This document shows positions 13,401 to 28,700 of a stretch of 64,000 bases of DNA, piece after piece. The stretch is from Icerya purchasi. Its lineage: Eukaryota > Arthropoda > Insecta > Hemiptera > Monophlebidae. The DNA lies in contig CM077115.1 in NCBI GenBank assembly GCA_039619475.1, positions 66,160,864-66,224,863 on the forward strand, in the 5' to 3' direction. The first letter of the stretch is position 1. Each line of letters opens with the position of its first letter. A program made the position numbers and the translations under genes. The notes beneath the pieces are model-generated. The model searched no databases. It was not told the DNA's origin and worked only from the letters and a program-made list of their open reading frames with translations.

Positions 13401-16400
13401 TACAACGACACTTTAGTACGAAAAATATCTTACCACAACGATACTGCGTACAAAACTCGTGCGAAGACGATAAACATACTTTTCTGTCTGGAACGCAAAT
13501 CTCGTTTTCTCCGCAAATGCTTTCATCGCAAACATCCTTTTGAATGCATTCGCCGTAGGTAAAATGCGAATCTGACAATCCAGCACGTCTATAGACAAGA
13601 AAGTTACTCAATTAACGATATTAAGAGAGAAAATTTCTTCCTTTGTATAATCGTTTTACTTCTACAACATTAGATCAAAATCAAGTGCAATTTAGTAATT
13701 GATAGGAATTTTAAAAAAAATACGTAAGTCGAACACAGAGCGCTCGTCATCCTGCAGTGGATGGATTTGAAAACGACATCGAAGATACCTGAATATTACT
13801 TCTGGATAAAGAAGCTAAATCCAAGAATATAAACTACTTCGGCCACACTGAAATCTGGCACATGTCTCTGAGTCATATTTTTATTTTTTTTTAACCCCCG
13901 CCCTTGGGCATGTCAACAAAGGATCTTCGCCCAGAAACGACATGAGGAAGAAGGATCAGTTAAATGCAGATTCGGTCATAAGGATAGGAACAACGCAGAT
14001 CGACGAAAACGATAAGATATACGAGGCACAATAAGGAGTAGGGAGTTTGAGTGATAACAGATTGGAGTGCAAAGAAGTGCGTTCGTTCACGAAGGATGGA
14101 CATTCAAAGAACATATGGTCAGGATCACAGACGGCTTCGTCGTCAGAATGAAGAGGATAATTAGGGGAAAGAGTGCGAGATGAAAACGAAAACGTGAGGA
14201 AGAAAGAAGAGTACGATTAAGACGTAAACGGATAATAGGGAGAATAACGGAGCGGCGAAGCGAAGGAAAATCGTCAAAGCCGCGTGTTAAGATTAGGTTG
14301 GATGGAAAAATAAAAGGAAGGTTGATTAGAAAAGGAAGAAACGTAAAAAGCTGACCAAAATCTCGCATGAAACTTTTTACACAATGGGAATAAATTAGAA
14401 ACGGGAATTTTAGAGAAAAAAAAGCGGGAGGATACAGCAATCTGAGCCAAGGAATCTGCCATATTTTTTGGTGTACCAGTTATATTTGTCACTGCCCGAA
14501 TTAAAAGTTCCTATTTGGTCTTGTTTCAAAATATTTCAATTACATAATGTAGAGAAGCTTTTATTAATTTTTGCTTCTTCTCGGCCTGACGTCAAACCAG
14601 TTGCCCGTCAAAAAAATATCGGGCGCATAAAAAGGAATAAAATTAAATAAAACCTGTGTATGTATTTAAAGCGAAGAAACGAGCAAAAGTAGAAAAACAA
14701 AATTTTAAATATCTTCCAAAAAACCATCAAACAAAAAAAAGAGATCCAATAGTCAAACCACTGATTGGAGCAATTGCAGTTACTCAAATAATATACCTGT
14801 TTTCCCTAAATTAATTTCAAGCTAAATACTCTAGAATAACCTGCGAAAGCTAATAAGTACTCGAGCTAGGCAACAAAAGTTAGGAAAATAATAGCCACAG
14901 TTGGAAGTTAATAGCAACATACGTTTCTTTCTGAGCAGACTTGATGAAGTAAACCGTTTTATCACACAGATTAGAGGAAGACACTATATACGAAAGGAGA
15001 AACATAAAATATTTTAATTACTGAGAAATACGGAAGAATTAAGCTAAAAATTGAAAGGAAGATGAAAAAGGAAGAAAAAAAATATGTAGATCATTAAAAG
15101 GACTAAACAGAACGATTTTGAAGGAAAACTAAATTAGGAACGTTATTACAATTAAATAAAATAGTAATATCATTAAGACAATGTGGTCACTGCACGAGAG
15201 ATATTAAAAGCTGCGAGGAGGAAACAATCTGTTCTCGCCATTAGAGAATTCTTAAACTTTATTAGAGGTTTACTCCGTGCAAAAGGATTATAAGTGATTG
15301 ACATATTTTTTGAACTCTACAGAAACGTAACCATAACAACACTGTTTTGAGGGCTTTCATTTAGAAAATGTAACGAAATTTTACAATGTTTAATGTGCAT
15401 AACAAAGTTTTATATTACGTAGCTCAGTATGCGCGGAGAAATACTGCCCCTGAATTCACTTATAAAAGAAAATACTAAATTATAGAAATTGCTAATATTA
15501 AGTTTGGCTTCTTATATTCAAGGTAGTTTCTATTAAACCACGAATATTGATTTCCCGGACGGTAAAATCTTTACTCAGTTTATTTCTTTTCGTAATTAGA
15601 ACAACAATAAAATTAAAACATTATTATTATTTAAATTCATTATTAAAATCCATTTTAAAAATATTTCGAAAAATTTCACCCGTTTAAATCATAAACAAAA
15701 TTTACTAGACAAAAAAAAAAAAAAAACAGATAAAAACAATCATTTAAGAAAAGATAACTAAGCAATTATCCATACACATCATTGTGATCGTAAGCAAGTT
15801 ACTTTTGGATGCTTAATTGTAACGGAGATCGAAAAATGCACGCTTCAAATTAACAAAAAAATAAATTAATAAATAAAACAAACTTAAACAGAAACTTGTA
15901 ACATTAAACATATTGAAAATAACATCAACAAGAACTCGGGTAGAATTTCTACTGACTATGTAAAATGGACACCCTTATCTAGAATCATACATATTTTTAA
16001 TTAAAATTATTTCGCTATTTTCAAAAGTACAACTTATAAACAGATTTAAAAGAATACAGTATAATCACTAATGACTCAATTACGGTACTCTAAATATTAA
16101 ACAATAGTGTGACAAAACTTACTTAGCGATACATGAATTTGCGTAAGTTTTTCCGTTTTTCCCACAGACTGGAATATGATTCGGAACGCAGTCATACAGG
16201 TATGTCGCTAATTTCGATGACTCGCAAGGTTGTCTTATACAAATTATTTCACCAGCGAAGCAACTGCATACGCTGCAGTCCATGTGAAATTGGGATCCGT
16301 GCTCTGAAATGAATAAATATTTGCACAGATAAGAACTCGCTACCGTTATTTATTCTAAATAGAATTAACTAAATTATTAATTTACTACTAGATGATTTTC

Positions 16401-19400
16401 GACAATTTTGCCTACGTTATAGGCTTAGAAGTTTTTCTTTTTTTTTTTTTTTTTTTTTTTTGTCATTTCATTATGTTAATCTTAAAGAAATGCTAAAAAA
16501 AAGTACAAATTATGACCGACTTTGTAAATTAAAGTTACTTGTGACTATAAACATAAAAAAGATATAAATTGTGATTGTATTTCGTAAAATGTCACATTTT
16601 TTCTCAGAACTTGACGCATCAAGTTTTTTGAACAAAGTTTTTAAGCACCCTTTTCCCCGCATATTACAGAGATACATAATGTAAGAAAACATTTATGCCG
16701 CACTCAATCTTTTACCCTAAAAGGAAAAAGGGTAAAGTAAAAATGTAGTATATACTAATTTGCACGTATAATTACTGTTAATAATGTACCATTTTTGGAT
16801 ACGATAGATCATTTCACTAGGACTCATCCTGTCGGTATGGGCTTAAGACCAGATATCCACGTACAAGAGAAATTTATTTTCCAAATGGAACCGGTAACTG
16901 AATTATAAATTTAATTTCGAATCTGAGCTTTCGAGAAATTGACTTTAAAGTTTGAAACAATAATTTATTTTAATTTTTTACATCAGATCTTTTCAAACTT
17001 TAGGGAAACAATGCGAATGGGCGTATTCAAATGAAAACTAACTTCGTATGCTGCTGACGACACATTTTGTTACCTTACCGTTATTATGCAACAAGTGATA
17101 CCGATAAAATATGGTCCTTTTTCTTAGTTCAAAAAAATTGATAATAAAATAGTTCAATTTTCCCAATATATTCTAAATTTGATTGTAGCAAGATGAAATA
17201 AAAAAAAAAACATTACGTTGAAATTGATATTGAAAGAAATAAAATTGACAAAATGGTTCTTCTCTTTTATTATTATTTATTTTTTTATTGTAAAGTTAAT
17301 CTTAGTAATTATTTTAATTTTGAAACTTCCGAATTGTTCTAGTTGTCTACTATTTTCGGGCAAAAGCTTCGTCAAGAGTAAGATTTTGTTTTCCTTTTTT
17401 TTCCATATATATATTAAATAAAAAAGTGGTTATTAAAATGGATCAATGAATAAAACGAGAATAATATTTGGTTATATTTGAACTACGTTTTATTTTATTT
17501 TATTTCAGTTCATTTGATATAATAATAAGGACTCGGATGATTTTTCGCATATTTTATAAAAGTGTTGATTATAAATCTGCGTGTATATGTCGAAATGTTT
17601 TTCGCAGGAATTAATCGGAAATTACATATTACTATAATTAATAATGTTAATAAAGAAATGAAATATAGGAAGTAGATTTTACGATTAAATTACAACATGT
17701 AATATATGGTAGATACATATATAAGATTTTATTTAAATGTAATATTTGAAAATATACAATTATAAGAGTGGAGTACCTGCATTCAAACAATTATGTAAAA
17801 CCCCAAACTGTTATTTCAACAGTTGTCGATTTATTTTATCGAATAATGATTATTATGTGTTATTTTATTGTTTTTAAGATAATTTCTCATCCGACCTACT
17901 ATGTATTGTTCTAGGACTTATGCAATTATTAATATAATACTAATTGATTTGTGATTATTCATGTTTCGGTGGTCGCCATTCTTATGTATAGGTCTTACAA
18001 TTTCGGTTTTAAGACTGACTGGAACCTTCACATGATAATTATTTTTATTATCATCGGTCCTATTGTTAAAGCACTTTTCTTGATGTCTTTTATCCTTATG
18101 AAATAATGCTCTGCTTCTTTTTTACCGGCTTTAGATTAAAAAAAGTTTATTATTTCTGATCTAATAATAAAAAATTTGTATTACAGTTGTATTGCACATT
18201 TGAAATTGTTGCAGTAAAGTGGTGTATAAATCTTTTTTTAGAACCTCATCTGATTTTCCAAAATATTGCATGATGTTGCTTTCAATAGATATTTTTGGTT
18301 GTTTATTCAATTCTTTATTCATTTCTCCCGTATTTATTTGGAACAATTAATATTATTTTCAGTCAATTCAACGTAGCACTTTTTTTTTATTTGTATTTTT
18401 CCATTTTTTATGCACTGAATATCAGTCTCGTAATGTTTTAGAGCATTGTTATTCATTTATATTTTTTACGAGTTCATAATTTCTAAATTCATTTTCGTTT
18501 CCATTTTTCTGGTTTTTTATTATTGAAGTATATTTTATTAAATTTCTGCCAAATCTTATAAAGACCTTCAACGTTATGAATATTTATAAATTTATTCCAT
18601 TCTGTATTTTTTACTAGTTCTGAAATGTTTTTTTACTATGTTTAATGTTACTATTATTTAAATCACTTATTATTACAGTTTCTAAGTATATGATAACATG
18701 AACAACGTCGAATATTGCGCAGTTACACTGAAATGCAGGATAGTTTCTTTTTCCCTAAAATTTGAATGACGCTCCAAGCGGCCAATAAAAGATTTAGTAC
18801 CAGTGACCAACGGTAGAGGGATGTACAAGAATAAATGATTAATGAAAAATCGAGTTTTTTACTTTAATGGACAAGAATGTATTTCTCTCCCCGTAAATAA
18901 AATCAGAGAGATCGGCCCTTTTTTAATTTTAGTATTTACGGTAATATTAGTTAATGACATTGATTTGTCATGCAAATTGAGCACGGTTATTTGTACTTCA
19001 TTTTACGACAGTAGTTTTGGTATATAATAATCCATAAAATACCGGCAAATAATAAATAATGTAATAAAAAAGCATCGGAAGTGAAGCCAATAGAAACAAA
19101 TATATACAAAATATTAACGTTTTAATATTCTTAATATAATTAAAAGATATTCACAAGAGATAGAGAAAAAAAGAATAACACAGTAACGTTAAAATGGATA
19201 TTCGCCACAGTAATAATATGAGAAGCCAAATAAATTGATAACAATTTAGCCAAAATTGTAAATGATCACAGGTGAAAATAATAAGTTGAGTTACATTAAA
19301 TATGTTTTACTCGTTAACCGCATGATAGAAAGGCTGAAAAATAATAAAAATAAAAGCTTAACACGCAAAACGAAATATTATCAGATACAAAAAACATAAC

Positions 19401-22400
19401 AAAATATGGTTTACAAAGTAAAAAAAAAAAAAAAAAAAGGAATGGACATTCAAGTAAATTACGGTTTGATGATATTTTTGCATATGCGAATGGAATAATT
19501 AAAAAAATGAATTCCAAATGATTAAATTACAAAACGTCTTACCTATTTTCCTTCCTAGGATCCAACACGATTCAAAAGACAAACAAGGTAATTGTTGGCA
19601 TTTCTCTAGTCGATGACGACCGGTACATTGACATACTTTATAGCATTTCTTATCTTTTAACGCAACTGGAAGATGAACAAACGTATGCTCCGGAACTGAA
19701 TATTTCGACGCTACACCCAGCCGACAACCTAAAACAGATATTTTGAAGAAAAAATCATTACAAAAAAAGTATATGAAAAATTTACTCATTGACTTGCTTT
19801 TGTCTACACTATTAACGTTAACATCTGACACGTTTGCAACATGGGAACAAATAAAAAATACGTTTTGGATTTTGAAATTTCAATAATCTTCCTTTGGACG
19901 TAACTAACTTACTGTAAAGGGTGAGATGGTTGAAGGTTAAAATTAAAAATAGGTAAAAATAACCTACGACAAAAAAAATACTCGGGGATCTTTCTTGCAC
20001 TGGAAGTTTTCAACACTAAATAATAAACAATAAAACGTAATATGAAAAAATCGGCATTTCGTAAACAAAACAATATCATTTTCAATGTAAAGCACGTTCC
20101 TGAACTTGCTATATGAACAGTCAGTACACTTCTTTCGGTAATACAGGTTTTAAAAGTTCTTTACTTTTTTAATATTTTTACGCTATGAAAAAGAAAAAAA
20201 AAAACAGAAAAAAATACATTAAATGATATAGAACGGATGAAAATTTAGTGTAACTACAAAATCGATTAAACTCATCGCATATTCACGAACCGCGTCAAAA
20301 ATAGCTGACATAATAAAATTAATAAATAAAAATAAAATTTGAAGTGCAGAGATTTGATTCTACGGTGATATTAATAATAAAGGTTTACAGAAATATAACA
20401 GTTGTTGTTATTAAACGGGAAAAGACATTGCTGCCGAGCACATACCCCGTATCCAAAAATAGTAATAATAAAAAGCAGAGACGGTTTCTGCAAACGCAAA
20501 AAAAATAATTATTGGCTTCTACTCGTAATAATTACGCTTTTAAAATTTCTAAATAATTCTGAAATATTTTTTAATAATTATTAGCCTTAGCTGAATTTAC
20601 ATAAAGCTTAAATATAGTTGCTAAGTAATATTAATAATCGAAGTCATTTTATTGATTAGTACTGTAATTATTAATCTAAACAAAAAATGGTTTTCGTGTT
20701 TCTTAAAGTTATCCATGCGTTTATTTCCGTTTGAAATCAGGTCAAATCCATATTCATATTTGACTCTTAACGTTTCCAAAAAAAAAAGTTATACTTTTCA
20801 CCACCAGAAAGACAAGTAGTTTTAATGACGCAGACTTTAAAACTAGAAATTAATTTGTGATTAATTTAAAAATTTGAAAATTATTTCAATACCAACCGGC
20901 GGCCGGCCACGCTTTTTTCTTTACGTAATATATGGAAAAACAGAGGAAATAAAATATCCACTGTACTTTTTTGAATAATAACTTTATTTTTGCAATGCGA
21001 ACTCGTGAATTGTGAATTTATGAAAAGTTACTGGAAATGTGTAAATACAACGTGTAAATACTAGAGAAAAAACATACTTGAAAAAACGTATTTAGTTTAT
21101 TGTGACGCTTCATGGTACACCGCGGTTTTCATTTGATTTCCTGGTGCATAAATAAACAACGCTGTTTATATTTTACATTTTAGATATTGAACATTTCATT
21201 TATTTAATTTTTAAGCACAACAACGTTTTGTAGCCGATGAGCTTTCGTATTGCGGCATAAAGTATGCACATCAGCTGTGTGTTCATATATGGCGAGATTA
21301 AATAATCTTTTTCGCATATTGCGGCCATTTTTTGAGTACATATGAACCCGACTAGAGGGATGGCGAGTATTTAAATTTTTTTTTTTATCGATATTGGTCC
21401 ACCCGTTCTCTCGAATTTTGCGTTTAGCAACAAAACAACAGTTCATTTTTATTTATATAGATTAATCAAAGAGCCAGTAATCATTGAAAATTGATAACAC
21501 TAGAATAATATTTGAATATCCCTGCTCCCTCTTCGTTCGCATCAGACCTTTGCGATGTCAGCTGAAAATTATATGATGGAAACCGAATTACCGTAATAAA
21601 ATAGGTGGAAATAGTCGTAAAATAACGTATTTTGGAATATGATTATAATAAAGAAGAGCCGAATTCGGAAGAAGTGCCGAACTGTCGATTTTTTTTTTTT
21701 TTTTTTTTTTTTTGGAGATTACGAAATTATGCAAAAAGTTTAAAACGAACGCAATAGTCTTTCTTTTAGTAAAATAACGCTAGTTAATTCTCTCGTATTT
21801 AGATTCACCGGAAGTTGGTGATGAAATTAAGTGAATCGTATAAAAAAAACACCGATAGTACGCATCTCATTAAAGAAAAAATCGAAACGAATAATTTTTG
21901 ACACGAAATAAAAATAACATAAAAGTCGCAGGTAGGCATCAAAAGAACGGAACAAAATGAATGAAAAAAAAATTAAATACGAGTAATAATAAAATTACCC
22001 GAAGTGCATGTATACGGATAACAATTATGTCCTTTAGTAGACTGGCAATTTCTATTGATCAAACAGACTTGATGATTGGTAGCGCTGCAAGGATTATTTC
22101 TGCAGGGCGATGATACGGGATACTGCGACGACGGCACTAGCGAGGTATCTTCGTGTTCTAGAAAGTTTTGAATAGGTACACACGACGAAGACGATTTTCC
22201 GTTGGAAAATCGTTTGCAAAGCATCGATATGTTAATTCCATCCGTAATTCTGCCCCAGTCCAAGCAGTGACTTAATAACTTGTAGCAGTCTTCGCTGTAA
22301 ATTATCGGATAACACAGAGTCAATTAAGGCTAAAAAAAATGAGCTTGTTTATTAATTACTATTCGCATTAATAATAATTTGGAACGCAAAATAATACGAA

Positions 22401-25400
22401 AAATTTTACGGATCTGCGCACTCGATCAAGTTTTATGAAAAATACGCTAACGCCATCTATGTAAAATGATAATAATTAAAATTATCTTTGTTTCCAGAAG
22501 AGTTTCAGTGAAATTCGTGTATTATTTTTGATGCTTTACTATATTTTAATTATTCTTTGCTTCAAACCATATACGTATCTGCTCTGACTGGAAGAGAAAG
22601 GGCTAATGTCGATAATTCAGGCTACGCTCTCTCCGTAAACAAACAAAATATTTCTCTTCTTCTAATGACCATATTTTCAATTTACGCGATAAACGATTTC
22701 AATTACCTCTCCTCATTTCAGCGTTTTTCTCGCTATTTTATCGGAAACGACGAATTATCGAGCAAGCTTTTCTAAATTTATTCATTTTCATTTGCTGCGG
22801 ATAAAATCGTCTTACGTCCTAAGCTGTTTGCGAATTTAAATATTACTTAAGGAAAAAATTAAGCCCAGAGAAGTTACGTTGAGAAGGGTAAAAAAATAGA
22901 TCATCTCTGTGTTGCCCAGATATTTTTCCGGTACCTAATTTTTCGGGGGGTGACAGACGGTGCAGCTGAATTCTAAAACGCGAGGAGTCCGTAACTTAAT
23001 GTTAGTAAAAAATTAAACAATTTTTAACTGTGAAAAATTATTTCTTTTAAAACGTTTATCCGTCTTTTTTACCATTTCATAATCCAATAAAATAACGGCT
23101 ATTGCAAAAACCGAAAATATTAATTAAACTAGAAATAAAGGTGTAAATTAAATTTAAACTGCAAATATTGAACACAACTGTAAAAGATTAGAAATTCCGG
23201 AATTTTCGCTTTTTGGATATTTAAAACACAGCGCGCGAATCAATAAAAATACAATTCTTCTCATTGCAGAAATATCGTGCACAATCCGGCGACGTATACG
23301 TATTTATACGAAAACATATATATATTTTTTAATTTTACCTGCATAACGATGTTGTATGCGTACGCTGATGGCAAGGCTTAATTCGTAATATGCAAGCCAT
23401 CGATTTCCACATTAAAGGACTACACGAGGTAATATTCTTTAAAGGAAGTTGATAGCCGAACATAATGAAATAGCCTTGTGACTGCCACGTCAGCACATCA
23501 TTGTGAGCCGCTTTATCCGATGCCGCCGAACAACTGCGAAATAACTGCGTCGATCGGCCATTGAAATTATCGCAATAGCTCAATCCCTGACAACCTAATT
23601 CGCATGGTTCCTCCACTAAAAATAGCAAAATTATTCCGTTAATACGACATTTTTTTTCCCGTTTCGTTTAAATTTCAAATTTGACTCAAATTTGGAAAAT
23701 ACCTTCGTCTAAACAATGATTTAAAGCTTCCTCTAAAGTATACGACAAGCATTTAGGGTCAAAATTAGTGGAAGCTTCGATCCATTTGTTTGAAAAAATT
23801 TTGAAACACAATTTCTGACATTCCGAAGAAACAGCTTTTAGGCAGCAATGCAACTTAGCTCCTTCCACAATTGTAACTTCCGCTACCGACGTTGTCTCCT
23901 CATCGACTACCGACGGAATATTGTCTTCTGCTTGAAAACATCTCCATAACTCGTCCTAAACGAAGTATATAATTTATTTAAAAGGAAATAGTTTAAATTA
24001 TAAAATCAAAATCGTTTTTTTTTTTTTTTTTTATTTCGAATGTGTAAGTTAAAATGTTCGATCTACCATTAAGGTAGTTTATTAGTAGCCCGAAAACAAT
24101 TGTAAATCTGCAAAAAAATTTAATTAAACAATTATTCGATTACTGCGTTTATTTGTTTACGTAAGTTTTAATTAATTATTTCGAAAAAAATAAAAAAAGG
24201 AGGCTACCGGCGGAACAAGACCTATTAAAATATAATTCTTCACACGTCCAAAGTTTACATACATACCACGTGTGTTATCAAATTTTATAATTTTGGTTCA
24301 ATCAAATAAAAATTCGTAAAACAGCTCGCAATTTCTAATGTACTTGGCAGAAAGCAAAAACAAATATTACTACAGACTAGTCTAGCCATAATTACAATGA
24401 GTTTCTTTCCCCTGATATGATATGTGGAAACCTTTCTCATGATGGTTTCCCTACAAAGACATAGTAATGAAGATCAATATATTTTACATGTATACCGGAA
24501 TCGCAAGTAAAATAACAAAAATTTTCAGAAGTGCATAATATACATAAATACGTAGAGCTTATAAAAATGAATAATCCAATTGCCAGTTAAGAAAAATAAG
24601 TAATATATATGTGTGTGTGTGAGGGTGTGGGTGTATGTATATTAATGCAAACACACACATAGAAGTAAATAAACAAAATACAAATCTCTTCAAGTATTAT
24701 TTTTATTATTACGAAGCGGGTGTATTGTCACGACCAATCCACATGGTTGCATTTTAAAACTTTTCATTTGCGAAAAATTTTATAACAACTTGGCACGATA
24801 CTAGAACTCCAGTAAAGATCAATTATTTCTCGACTATATAAATATTTGTCGCAAAGGCTACTAGGTGCACTAGAAATATAATGTACACTGTGCGTCAAGA
24901 CCGTTGACTGACATCATACTCGATTTCGTATTGTGATTAATAAAACTAAAGTTATATCCTTAGCTTCAGAGATTATGAAGTTAAGGTTCACAATGTGCCA
25001 AGTCGAACGGCACTGATAAGAGTGGACTTTTAATAAGTATCTAAATTACTGTCTTTCGCATTTTCTTAAACTGTTTATAAAGTCCCGAACGAAATCTGCT
25101 GTAAATGTGACAGTCACGAATCCAAATCAACATGCATCGAATAACATAAACTAAAAGGGAAATCATGCCGTCTTTTAAAATCCGAGCGCAGTAAAAATTC
25201 TGTCTGAGGCCCACATAACACACACATACATACAAACTAAAAGACATAGACGAGTATTTGGTAAAAAATCGCTTTTCGTGGATTTCTCATAATCGAAAAA
25301 ATAATCATAAAATTTTTAATAAGTATGTCTTTGAGAAGTGAATAATTACTTTTAAAAATATTAACGCAGTAATAATATATATTACGCACGCGCGTGCATA

Positions 25401-25750
25401 AATTGCAACTTAAAAACGCAAAAAATCTAGCTTAAATACTGCGGTTATGATCATTTAAACTTACATCGTTGATAACGGAAGTACAATCTTCATTCTGTAA
25501 ATCGGTTAAGATATTTTGCTTCATCACTTTAGTGTGGACAGCATTTTGACAAAAGTTCTTACATTCCGAAGTGGATACAAATTCGCAACAATGCAAATCT
25601 ACAAATAAAACATTATTTTGCACAACTTATGAGCCAAACGCAATTCGTCCAATTAAGTATAGAACATAATTAATCTACTTTTAAAACATTAAAAATATTA
25701 CATCTAATTATTAATATAAATATATGTTTTAAAAATTAACAAAAAAAAAA

Positions 25751-25781
<31 letters not shown>

Positions 25782-28700
25782 CAATTAGCATGAAATAGCT
25801 TCACTAATTTAATTCTATTTGACGAGACATACAAAACAGCAAAAGAACTGAAAAATGCGAAAAGGCAAAATATTTTCAGACTGAATTTATGGAAAAATTA
25901 ATTGGTTATCGAACTTATTGTCTTTTAAAAATAAGTTTATTTTGTTGAAAAAGTGGAAAAAACATGTATAAAAAAGTAGAAGTATTTTTATAAAATGTGG
26001 TAATAAGAAATATCGAATAGATTATAGTAGTTTACAGATTGTAAATCAACGCTGGGGGCGTTATGGCAATTTTACGATTTACATTAAAAAAAAAAAAAAA
26101 AAAGCTAAAAGAACTTCTAATTTTTTTCACAGTGAACTAATTTGACAGCATGTGAAAGTGAAATTTTTAATCAAAATCGGCAATCTTCGATACCTACATG
26201 TATTCTCATTTAACTTCATTTGAAATTTAAAAAAAAAAAATATATATATATATATACATTAATATCTAGAACAGAGTTATTTGCAAATTCTGGATAAAGA
26301 TTCATTATATTCATTGTTTTTTTAATCCTCTTATAATTAGTTCTACCGCAGAAGCAGTCGGTTATATAGCTTAACTTTAAAATAGGTAAAAACCGTTTGT
26401 TTTTAAATTGCGGACGGTAATTTGATTTTTAACCAATTGCAATATAATTTTTAAAAAGTACAAGCAGAAAACACCGTAACGAGAAAATGTTACGATATAG
26501 TATGACTATAATCGTTTATATGAAAAATGTTAAATAATAAAAATAACGGTATAGTAATGGGAAGTTCTAGACTTGGTTCAAAATTTTAAAGTGTACGTAT
26601 TATTATAATTACATTTAAATGGATTATAACTTGCGACTGAGGTGATCCTGGTAAAGTTGTTGACGCAATGTACCACCGTTGGACTAGATTCCTCACACAT
26701 GTAACTAACTGAGTCGGTCAATTCGGTGTTTGTGTAATCTTGAAAATACCTTGCACACGACGAATAGCATCCCAGAGACGTAGCACCCTTGCAACAGTTT
26801 TCCTCCATCTTAAAAAAAGAAAAAGAACAAATTACTATTTTGAAAAATTAATTCGATTACGACATTTTTAAAAATCCTTTACTACAAATTAAGCGAAAAT
26901 CAATTATTTATTTATTTATTTTACAACGATCTATTTCGGTCAATTATAGTTTATACACAGATAAATCTTAAACTTCGCAATATGTATTGACTACTTGGTA
27001 AAAAGTCAATATTATCAATGGAAAATAAAGTATTACTGTACAAAGCTACCTTAAAATCTACATTATGGCCACTTTGGCGAGTAAATCAAATGTAGCAGTC
27101 ACCCAAAGAGTCCAACTGAAGATCCTACAATCAATAGCCGATGCGCCATCGTATGTACGCAACGATGAGATACACAAAGATTTACAAATACCGACGACGC
27201 GGTTAGAGACTAAAGCAGTCAAACTACGATACGTAGTAATCACACACTATCGTTGAAGATGGTTTCCGATTCAAAAGACTAAAATGGTCCAATATATAAT
27301 TAACTAAACATCTATGTTAACAAGGGATGACGATCATATCGAGAAGCATTCCATGAATTTATATGCATCGAATGAACACTGCCATTTTTAATTTGAACAG
27401 ATTGCGAGCAAAAAAAATAAAAAATAAAAAAAAAAAAAAAACATTTTAAATATCAAAAACAGTAACAAGCTCACATGAACCCATATTAGCAATTCATAAA
27501 TATACTAATTCGCATGCCAATTAACTGTCTTTAATAATGACTGAAATATACCACGCAAAATTTAAATTCATAACTCTACAAATAAACTCACTTATTCCAG
27601 TTAAAATACGCAAACAATTTAAAACCGAAAGTATCCCGCGTCTACAATTAAGACTTCAGATCCTTCCGAATTGTTCGAGTGGTTGAACATCGCTAAAAAG
27701 TCATACACACATTCCAGCTATATATTACAAGCTCGCACACGTACTACTGGTTGTCCCTCTACTCCATCGAAGACACAATTACACATCTGTGTTGCTAGGA
27801 TGATAATTTGTTAAAATGTTGGATTAGGCAATCCTTATATAATACAGAAAAGAATGTTTCCTGCGGACTGCAAGTAAAATGTGAACGAGAAGGAATGTTC
27901 TCTTTGAAAAATAAAGTGATGCCGGAGATGAGTAATAATCTTTTCGGTTCACTGCTACGTAATCGGAGGTGTCTCCTATAGTGGTTACTTTTCAAACGTC
28001 AATACGTAAGACATTTCAAAAGTAATAAATATAGCCATGGCTGCAGGGGTATCGTAGAACTATAATCAAAACGTGAAAATGTTCGTTCAAGTGCGCTGAA
28101 CGTAACACAATATTATGGCAGGATTTCGTACAGCTGCGTTTGTGTATAAGTTAAACGAAAAAGAGCATTCGGTGGGTCATCGAAAATCGTACATTGAAAA
28201 GAAACATTGCACGTTCGGAATTTTTTTTCCTTTTTTTATTGTTTGAAAGAAATGTGCGGTGATGAAATTTCAAAAATTTAAAAACCGGTCGTTTTTTAAT
28301 CGAAAACAAAAAATTACTGCACACCGCTAATAACGTAACAAACTGCTCAACCGTTTTTGACGAAGGTTGTATAGAAGGACAGTAAGAACTTCAAGATTTT
28401 GGGGCTCGAAAGGCAATTTAAGGAAGAGAAAACGTAGCTACATTAACTCTCTGAAGAACAACAAGCTAACTGTTGAATTGGTATAAGGTGGAAGAAGAAA
28501 TATTTCTAAAGTATAATGTGGTAACCAAAGAGACGTGGAAGCAGACTTTGGACTAGAATTAAAATAAAACCAGCGTAATGGGGCAACATGTGTTGCCGAC
28601 GCGTACGGCTGCTAGTGTTATGTTCCTGTAATAAGCAGGAGAGGGAAAGAACCTCTCTTTTGGTGCCTACCTGCGCTGAATAATAATGTGAGAACAGCGA

